Shown: one piece after another, positions 29,446 to 35,678 of the stretch
Numbering within the stretch: position 1 is the first letter of the stretch
Layout of the letters: the number at the start of each line of letters is the position of its first letter
Virus record (IMG/VR): IMGVR_UViG_3300042455_000289
Span: 1-35,678 of that record
Strand: one strand, 5' to 3'
Length of the DNA: 35,678 nucleotides
From: a virus
Program-made: the position numbers and the translations under genes
Notes under the pieces: generated by a model
The model's input: only the letters and a program-made list of their open reading frames with translations
The model's database searches: none
What the model was told of the DNA's origin: nothing

Positions 29446-30690
29446 ATGCCGACACCAAATGACGGTTTAATTACCGAAACAAACAGACAATACTACGAAG
29501 GAGCACAGGGGTTTATTGCTAGTGGTACCGAAAGAGTTTTTATTACAACATTTAATACAGATTTGATATTTGGCAGCTACGATCCAAATAATACTAACTA
29601 TGCTTTAAACAACTTTAAAGTATATCAAAGCCCATACGGAACCCCAGGAACATTTAATGAAATAATTACCGCATATACGGTAGCGAATAATGTAATAACA
29701 CTTCCTACTAATCCAGCAGCTGGTACTTATATTGTTGTACAATTAAAAGTTTTAACTGGTGGAAATTACGGAGATCCAAATGATCCTGCAACATTAGCTT
29801 ATGGTAACACCGTAGAGGACAATTATGGAGGTTATGCCTACATATCTTTAAATGATGTTATTAATAATTTTATGGTTGCTTACGTGGGTCCTGGTAAGCT
29901 AATAACGGATGTTAAAAGAACAGATGTTATATTTCATGCTAAGAGGGGATTGCAAGAATTCAGTTATGATACTTTAAAGAGTGTTAAGTCTGTAGAGTGG
30001 AATATACCTCACAGTTTAAGTTTACCAATACCGCAAGATTATGTTAACTATGTAAAATGTTCGTGGGTTGATAGACATGGTATTAAACACATTATTTATC
30101 CTACTACATTAACAAGCAACCCAACTCAACCAAATGTTCAAGATTCTTTAGGTAATCCAGTTCAGGATAACTTTGGTAATAACATTGACGGAGTATCATT
30201 AACTGATGAGCGTTGGGGACATAATAATATAGATTTTATATTAAACGATATTGTTTGGAATGGCGACGCATTTGCTTATGATGATTATGGTTATGGCTAT
30301 GGCTATGGCTATGGTGGTACATATGGCAGAAGATACGGGGGAGATCCACAATATATGAACTTTAACGGAACATTCACTATAAACGAAAGAGAAAATAAAT
30401 TTTCATTTAGTAGTGATCTTGTTGGAGCTTTAATAATATTAGAATATATATCTGATGGATTAGCTTATGACATGGATACTAAGGTTCCTAAGATGGCAGA
30501 AGAAGCTATGTACCTACACATATTACATAGTATATTAAGTGTACGCTCAAGTTCTCCTGAATACTTAGTTCAAAGATTTAAAAGAGAAAGATTTGCAGCA
30601 TTAAGAAATGCTAAGATAAGATTATCAAATATCAAGTTAGAAGAGATTACTCAAGTAATGAGAGGTAAGTCTAAATGGATTAAACACTAA
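29446..30690 (+). CDS. Connector/tail ring protein (414 aa)
   Basis: MPTPNDGLITETNRQYYEGA opens the chain and FNTDLIFGSYDPNNTNYALN, then NNFKVYQSPYGTPGTFNEII, form a beta domain as in T7-gp7.3/tail-fibre adaptor-like regions. KRTDVIFHAKRGLQEFSYDT and IPQDYVNYVKCSWVDRHGIK are the best conserved parts of this protein in related aquatic phages. Residues near 280-295 are a Tyr/Gly run (DYGYGYGYGYGG), probably a surface loop. The end (KMAEEAMYLHILHSIL...KRERFAALRNAKIRLSNI) is helical. The position directly before the stabilisation protein supports a role in the tail/connector. Confidence 0.65.
   Translation: MPTPNDGLITETNRQYYEGAQGFIASGTERVFITTFNTDLIFGSYDPNNTNYALNNFKVYQSPYGTPGTFNEIITAYTVANNVITLPTNPAAGTYIVVQLKVLTGGNYGDPNDPATLAYGNTVEDNYGGYAYISLNDVINNFMVAYVGPGKLITDVKRTDVIFHAKRGLQEFSYDTLKSVKSVEWNIPHSLSLPIPQDYVNYVKCSWVDRHGIKHIIYPTTLTSNPTQPNVQDSLGNPVQDNFGNNIDGVSLTDERWGHNNIDFILNDIVWNGDAFAYDDYGYGYGYGYGGTYGRRYGGDPQYMNFNGTFTINERENKFSFSSDLVGALIILEYISDGLAYDMDTKVPKMAEEAMYLHILHSILSVRSSSPEYLVQRFKRERFAALRNAKIRLSNIKLEEITQVMRGKSKWIKH
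30284..30314 (+). repeat. TATGGY microsatellite in the 414-aa gene
   Basis: Five or more in-frame copies of TATGGT/TATGGC code for the Tyr-Gly run. A period of 6 bp means length changes keep the frame. Confidence 0.7.
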
Positions 30691-30694
30691 ATAA

Positions 30695-33600
30695 ATGGCA
30701 GAAGTAAAAAATAGTTTCCTACAATCTAAAATGAATAAAGACCTAGATGATAGGCTTATTCCTAATGGAGAATATAGAAACGCTTTAAACATATCAGTAG
30801 GTAAGGCAGAAGACAAAGATGTCGGAGCCCTAGAAGCTGTGCTTGGTAATGATTTAGTAGTCAGTACTGACAATAGTAATTTAGTATGTATTGGCCAAGT
30901 TGCTGATAATCAAAACAATAGAGTATTCCAATTCTGGACAGATTATACGGATACAAATAATACGTTGATTCCTCCTACATCAGGTGATATGCGTATAACC
31001 GTTTATGATGCTAGTTCTCTTGAATTAAGAACATTAGTCTCTGGTCCATTTTTAAATTTTGCTACAAATAGTCAATATAGAATATTAGGAGCAAATATTT
31101 TAGAAGATTTATTATTTTGGACTGATAATAGAAATCAACCTAGAAAAATAAATATAACAAGCGCGTTTTCTGATTCGTCTTATTATACAGATGAGGTACA
31201 AATATCTGTTGCAAAGTATTATCCTGTATCACCAATAAGCGTTTATTTAGATATACCTGTTACTACAATAAGTGTCTCTACTAATCCTACTAGTCAATCG
31301 GTATCTTTTACGGTTTCTTTAGCGGATGCTGCTAAATTAAATATTGGTATGCAGTTGATAACTACTGCGTCTTCACCTGCATTGGGATTAAATGATTATG
31401 CGGTAATAACAAATTTAGATAAAGCAACTGGTGTAGTTATTGTTTCCGTTCCTTCTACAACCACTATTCCATCAGTTTCGGTATTGCGTTTCTATGGAAC
31501 ATCAATGACTGATAAAGCAGATGAGGCTAATTGGCCAGGGGACCCAAACTATTTAAAAGATAAATATATAAGATTTAGTTATAGATATAGATTTGATGAT
31601 GGTGAGTATTCTTTAATGGCTCCTTTCACGCAAATATTATTTGTACCAAACCAAAACGGTTATTTTCTAAATGGAGATGAGGATGCTGCTTATAGAAGTA
31701 CGATCGTATCTTGGATGGAGAACTATATAAATAATATAGAATTATTTATAGAATTACCGGATGCAGCAGACAATATGGAAAATTCATATAAGATAAAAAG
31801 CATCGACATTTTATATAAAGAATCCGATGCCTTATCTATAAAAGTATTAGAAACTGTAAGCACTAATGAAATAATACTAGAAGCAGGATCTACAAATAAC
31901 TATGTATATACATACAGATCTCAAAAACCATATAAAACATTACCAGAATCTCAAACAGTAAGAGTATATGATAAAGTTCCTGTTAGAGCAAAAGCTCAGG
32001 AGGTTGTTGGTAACAGAGTAATATATGGAAACTTTATTAATAAGAGCACTCCGCCTGCAAGTATAAATTATAATTTAGCCGTAACTAAAAAGAATAGTTC
32101 TTTTACCAGTTGGGCAGAATACCCTAATCATACATTAAAACAAAATAGAAACTATCAAGCCGGTATAGTACTAGCTGACAAGTTTGGACGTCAATCTGCT
32201 GTTATATTATCATCAAATGATGTTGGTCAAGCTGGTTCCGGTTATGACTTAGTTGGTTCAACTATATATTCTCAATATTATGCTCAAAGTTCTAGCTTAA
32301 ATGTTAAAGAATGGAGAGGTAATACTTTAGCAATGATTATTAATTCACCTATAGTATCTTCTATAAATGAAGGAGCTGGAACTCCTGGATTGTATGCTAT
32401 CGTTTCAGGAAGTATACTTGGAAGCAGTGATGGTTTTCAAATTACAGCGGGCGTTGTTTCTGCAAACTCATATACATTAACCTTAACAGGAGGGACAGCG
32501 CAAAAAAACATACCTAGTATCGGAAATTATTTAAGAGGTAAATATACTGATTATGTAAAAATTACAAATGTTCAAGCTTTCCCGTTTACAACACCGCCTA
32601 CCCCCCCAACGCCACTGCCTAATCCGCCTTCTGGGCAATATAGAATAACAACGGATGGTGAAATAAATGCTATTTATAATTATAATAGTGCCAATATACC
32701 AGATATTAAGTATTCTTATAGTTTAAACCAATTAGGTTGGTATTCTTATAAAATAGTTGTAAGACAACAGCAGCAGGAATATTATAATGCTTATCTACCT
32801 GGAATACTTAATGGATACCCTATGTTTCAAACAACAAGTGCAGGTAACCCAACAATATTCCCATTAAATGAAGAAAATAAAACTGCGCATACTGTTTTAT
32901 TAAATGATAATATAAATAAAATACCTAGAGACTTAGCGGAAGTTGGTCCAGACCAAAAACAATATAGAAGTAGTGTTGAAATATTTGGTAGAGTAGAAAA
33001 TTTATTAAGTGCTGTAGCTCCTTACTATGCTACAAATAAGCAATATTACCCAGCTAAAAAAGCGGATGTGGTATCTACTATCGCATCGTCTTCAGACTTA
33101 AATTTTTTACCTACAAATTCGCCGGACAATGTGAACGGAACTGCTTCCAATAATTTTTATCAACTAAGCACTACTCCAATCATTGCAAGAATATCAACGG
33201 TAAATAAAATAGGTGTTATAGCTAGCGATCAACCAACCGCTACTCCACCGCTTGCAATAGATACAATGAACCCTTTCTTAAGCGTTTATGAAACATCCCC
33301 GGTTGTATCATTACTTGATATATTTTGGGAAACGTCTTCTTCTGGATTAATATCAGATTTAAATGCTGATGTTTTAACAGGAAGTGATATTGCAGTAGGA
33401 TTTGACAATTTAGTGTTTGATCATAACGAATTTCAAGAAGTTAGCGGTGCTGGAGATCCAGAAGATTATGGAGAACAAACATCTCCATATATAACAGGAT
33501 ATTTTTCACCAGTTAATAGCCTAGGTGTTGCTATAAATGTAGACAGTATGTCAATGACCGTTGCCGATTTAACAGGAGCAAACAGAAGTAGCGATTTCGA

Positions 33601-34762
33601 ATTAATAAGAATAACTTCAGGTATACACACCGGCGAATTTACTATTAAAATAAAAACACCATTTGTTTATTTAATAGATGCTACTATAAAAGAAAATTAT
33701 ATATTTACTTTTAATATTATAGATAGTACTAATGGTAACACAACTTTAACAGCCATTAATCAATTAAATAATTCTTACCCAGTAATATCTTATCCAACTT
33801 ATCAGGATCCAATAGAGGTATTTAATATTGATGATTTGATAGCTGGACCTATCTTATCATGTGCTGGAATTAATGGAGCTCCAAATGTTGCTGGAAATCC
33901 TTCATTTAATACTCAACAACAACAATGGTCTATGACTAGCTCAACACCCGGATTCTCAACTTACTTTAGTATAGATCAAGTTACTGGTGTTATTAGCTTA
34001 ATAGATATAACAGTTCCAATTGACGTTAGCTTTAATGCAACAATTAGGCTTACGGACGCATATAATTTCACTACAGGTACTCCTGGTGCAGGTTCATTAT
34101 ATTCTGAAAGAAATATAGTTTTTTATGCTCCTCTTGTTAATAATTATTGTGCTGATTGGGATAGTGATGTTCTTACTAATGCTAATATTCCGCCGGAAGA
34201 AGAAAACATTGTTATTGGGCAATTAAATTTTTGGAAATTAATGCAACCAGGAGAGACTATAGACGATGTTAATAGTTCAGTACGCGTAACCGGGTACACT
34301 GCTATTGGAGGTGCTTTTTACGCAACAGATATAGGCGATGGAAATTTTGCTTTTACTAGTGGTAGTTTCTACGGAACTTTTGGCTTTACAGTGAATCAAG
34401 GATCAAATACAAATCCCGTTGACACTTTACAAATAAGCGGTAGCATTAGAACCTCTTCAGGAAGAACAATACCAATAGATATACAAGATCAATATACAGT
34501 GTCTAGTAGCAGAAGTTCAAGTAATAATTCATGTACAATTTACATTCCGGCTGTTAACAAAAACTGGAGATTAGTAAATGACAATGCTACTACAAGCATT
34601 AGATGGCAAGCTCTTTTATCAAGCGGCGGAACAATAATAGGTGGTATATTAGCACCTGGCAATACCGTAAGTAGCGCTTTCTATGGAGGTACTTACACTT
34701 GTATAAAAGAAAACTCATTAACTTATGGCTCTGGAGGTACTCCAACGTACTCTGCTTGCTAG
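30695..34762 (+). CDS. Giant tail stabilisation/muzzle-type protein (1355 aa)
   Basis: The N-terminus (KNSFLQSKMNKDLDDRLIPN, then GEYRNALNISVGKAEDKDVG and ALEAVLGN) is the opening of the P22-gp10-like beta-propeller stabilisation proteins of crAss-like phages. FQFWTDYTDTNNTLIPPTSG, DLLFWTDNRNQPRKINITSA and YIRFSYRYRFDDGEYSLMAP follow, with the repeated W-T-D-x-N-R-x-P-R-K-I-N blade pattern. Residues 830 to the end are less typical: Pro/Ser/Thr-rich beta domains with cadherin-like segments (FSIDQVTGVISLIDITVPID). It should close the tail tube and hold receptor-binding parts. It ends with an ORF-terminal TAG and is followed by a 32-bp gap. Confidence 0.75.
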   Translation: MAEVKNSFLQSKMNKDLDDRLIPNGEYRNALNISVGKAEDKDVGALEAVLGNDLVVSTDNSNLVCIGQVADNQNNRVFQFWTDYTDTNNTLIPPTSGDMRITVYDASSLELRTLVSGPFLNFATNSQYRILGANILEDLLFWTDNRNQPRKINITSAFSDSSYYTDEVQISVAKYYPVSPISVYLDIPVTTISVSTNPTSQSVSFTVSLADAAKLNIGMQLITTASSPALGLNDYAVITNLDKATGVVIVSVPSTTTIPSVSVLRFYGTSMTDKADEANWPGDPNYLKDKYIRFSYRYRFDDGEYSLMAPFTQILFVPNQNGYFLNGDEDAAYRSTIVSWMENYINNIELFIELPDAADNMENSYKIKSIDILYKESDALSIKVLETVSTNEIILEAGSTNNYVYTYRSQKPYKTLPESQTVRVYDKVPVRAKAQEVVGNRVIYGNFINKSTPPASINYNLAVTKKNSSFTSWAEYPNHTLKQNRNYQAGIVLADKFGRQSAVILSSNDVGQAGSGYDLVGSTIYSQYYAQSSSLNVKEWRGNTLAMIINSPIVSSINEGAGTPGLYAIVSGSILGSSDGFQITAGVVSANSYTLTLTGGTAQKNIPSIGNYLRGKYTDYVKITNVQAFPFTTPPTPPTPLPNPPSGQYRITTDGEINAIYNYNSANIPDIKYSYSLNQLGWYSYKIVVRQQQQEYYNAYLPGILNGYPMFQTTSAGNPTIFPLNEENKTAHTVLLNDNINKIPRDLAEVGPDQKQYRSSVEIFGRVENLLSAVAPYYATNKQYYPAKKADVVSTIASSSDLNFLPTNSPDNVNGTASNNFYQLSTTPIIARISTVNKIGVIASDQPTATPPLAIDTMNPFLSVYETSPVVSLLDIFWETSSSGLISDLNADVLTGSDIAVGFDNLVFDHNEFQEVSGAGDPEDYGEQTSPYITGYFSPVNSLGVAINVDSMSMTVADLTGANRSSDFELIRITSGIHTGEFTIKIKTPFVYLIDATIKENYIFTFNIIDSTNGNTTLTAINQLNNSYPVISYPTYQDPIEVFNIDDLIAGPILSCAGINGAPNVAGNPSFNTQQQQWSMTSSTPGFSTYFSIDQVTGVISLIDITVPIDVSFNATIRLTDAYNFTTGTPGAGSLYSERNIVFYAPLVNNYCADWDSDVLTNANIPPEEENIVIGQLNFWKLMQPGETIDDVNSSVRVTGYTAIGGAFYATDIGDGNFAFTSGSFYGTFGFTVNQGSNTNPVDTLQISGSIRTSSGRTIPIDIQDQYTVSSSRSSSNNSCTIYIPAVNKNWRLVNDNATTSIRWQALLSSGGTIIGGILAPGNTVSSAFYGGTYTCIKENSLTYGSGGTPTYSAC

Positions 34763-34794
34763 TAATAATACAAAAAAACAAGTAATTATTAAAT

Positions 34795-35678
34795 ATGTCA
34801 GCTACTATAGAAATAAAATATTATAATTCTTTTTGGTTAAAGAAAATGGCTACTATCACTGCTGTTAGTGCTGTCAATCCTAATTCTCCAACACCAGCTC
34901 CAAATACGGCAGCTTCTGTTGGAGCATCAACTATTGGACAAAGTACTTTAACTATAACGAATGCTGCAGCGGCTAGCGTTGGAATAGGACAATCTATAAG
35001 TTATACTATATCAAGTGTTATATATACTTACACTATAATATTAAAGACTTTAAGTGGTGCAAATACAATATTAACGCTATCAAGCCCTATAACCGGAGCA
35101 AATGTGCCGGGTGGTACTATATTAACATTCGGTGAGATAGATAATAATGCGTGGTTACCTAGTCGTTATGAGTCTACACCAGATAGAGATTGGTATATAG
35201 AAGAATCAAGGATTAGAGGTGGCTATGAAAACACATCGGTTGATTTAGGTGTTAAAGCTTACATAGTAGAAGATTCCCCTCAAAGAGAAAAGTTGCCAAG
35301 TACTTTAATATATTCTGGTGTATTTAATTCAAGAACAGGTGTTAATAATACCAATCAGTTCTCTGTAGCTGATGATATTACAAGAACAGTTGATCCTGCG
35401 CAAGGTAGTATACAAAAGCTTTATGCAGAAGATACCAACTTAATAATATTCCAAGAATTAAAAGTAAGTAGAGCTTTAATAGATAAAGATGCAATATACT
35501 CTGCTGAAGGGCAGCCAATGACAACATCTGGATCTATGGTTATAGGCCAAGTTCAATCTTATGCTGGTAATTATGGAATAGGATCTCATCCTGAAAGCTT
35601 TGCGGTATATGGATATAGAAAATACTTTGTTGACAATTATCAAAATGTAGTATTACGTTTATCTCAGGATGGTATAAC
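34795..35678 (+). CDS. Tail structural protein, 5' part only (at least 294 aa; runs off the window)
   Basis: The ATG at 34795 opens a frame that stays open to the window end. It begins MSATIEIKYYNSFWLKKMAT. A Thr/Ala/Ser-rich insert of about 90 residues follows (SAVNPNSPTPAPNTAASVGA). Then come RDWYIEESRIRGGYENTSVD, LGVKAYIVEDSPQREKLPST, GVFNSRTGVNNTNQFSVADD, DPAQGSIQKLYAEDTNLIIF and PESFAVYGYRKYFVDNYQNV, which are strongly conserved parts of a virion structural protein of crAss-like and aquatic phages. It probably works with the protein before it in the tail. The 3' end lies outside the window. Confidence 0.75.
   Translation, partial: MSATIEIKYYNSFWLKKMATITAVSAVNPNSPTPAPNTAASVGASTIGQSTLTITNAAAASVGIGQSISYTISSVIYTYTIILKTLSGANTILTLSSPITGANVPGGTILTFGEIDNNAWLPSRYESTPDRDWYIEESRIRGGYENTSVDLGVKAYIVEDSPQREKLPSTLIYSGVFNSRTGVNNTNQFSVADDITRTVDPAQGSIQKLYAEDTNLIIFQELKVSRALIDKDAIYSAEGQPMTTSGSMVIGQVQSYAGNYGIGSHPESFAVYGYRKYFVDNYQNVVLRLSQDGI

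Noticed and set aside
1-35678. Stop-codon reassignment as in some crAss-like phages
   Set aside because: TAG (12281, 19533, 34762) and TGA (10798, 11055 region) end genes at sensible places and no gene is interrupted by either codon, so the standard bacterial code fits.
1-35678. Temperate lifestyle or integration site
   Set aside because: No integrase, excisionase, repressor, tRNA gene or attachment-like repeat is seen. The window gives no support for lysogeny, although genes outside it are unknown.

Overview
The window is part of a tailed-phage (Caudoviricetes) genome whose host is almost certainly a member of the Bacteroidota, most likely a flavobacterium. The DNA is AT-rich. Gene starts have A-rich leaders (for example aaacaaataaacaATG) instead of GGAGG-type Shine-Dalgarno sites, as is usual in Bacteroidota. 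Many proteins, such as the fibre repeats GNVGIGT and the small basic proteins, match types I know from flavobacterial and uncultured aquatic phages. The order small terminase - large terminase (739 aa) - portal (802 aa) - scaffold-like - major capsid (488 aa) - connector/ring proteins - giant tail stabilisation protein resembles podovirus-type, crAss-like phages. That placement rests on gene order, size and remembered family resemblance, not on a search. No integrase, repressor, tRNA, CRISPR array or replication gene is visible.

Layout. (1) 1-1759: a left control region. Two non-coding blocks (1-308 and 1154-1759) carry related parts: four copies of a 42-bp element, GCTATAC iterons, and a 54-bp hairpin present once in each block. 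Between the blocks are three small leftward genes (309-1153). (2) 1760-7876: rightward small basic or Cys-containing proteins, then a small fibre-docking-like protein, a 1337-aa fibre with about ten GNVGIGT repeats, and a 102-aa protein. (3) 7876-9196: a lysis cassette (two small membrane proteins, a DUF5675-type putative peptidoglycan enzyme and a one-piece spanin), with a 44-aa gene nested across the spanin 3' end. (4) 9251-11510: groEL, groES and a winged-helix-like gene, each overlapping the next. (5) 11500-14472: small probable virion proteins, including a Lys/Met-rich protein, a 90-aa protein followed by a strong terminator, a mini HExxH metallopeptidase candidate and a secreted host-like protein. 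(6) 14474-18403: two tandem paralogous carbohydrate-binding/lectin-like spikes and a small partner gene. (7) 18447-20077: a coiled-coil protein, a 75-aa protein, a protein I read as two GroES-like domains, and a GIY-YIG endonuclease overlapping its 3' end. (8) 20082-35678: packaging, head and connector genes. The capsid gene and the gene after it each end at a terminator hairpin. The last gene runs off the right edge.

How it fits together: the right part builds and fills the head and attaches the short tail or connector. The fibres and spikes bind the cell surface, and the lysis cassette opens the cell. The chaperonin pair, and perhaps the GroES-like tandem protein, plausibly help fold virion proteins. 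The most distinctive points are the chaperonin set, the duplicated control region on the left, and short S-P-M/L motifs shared by several small basic proteins and the scaffold candidate.
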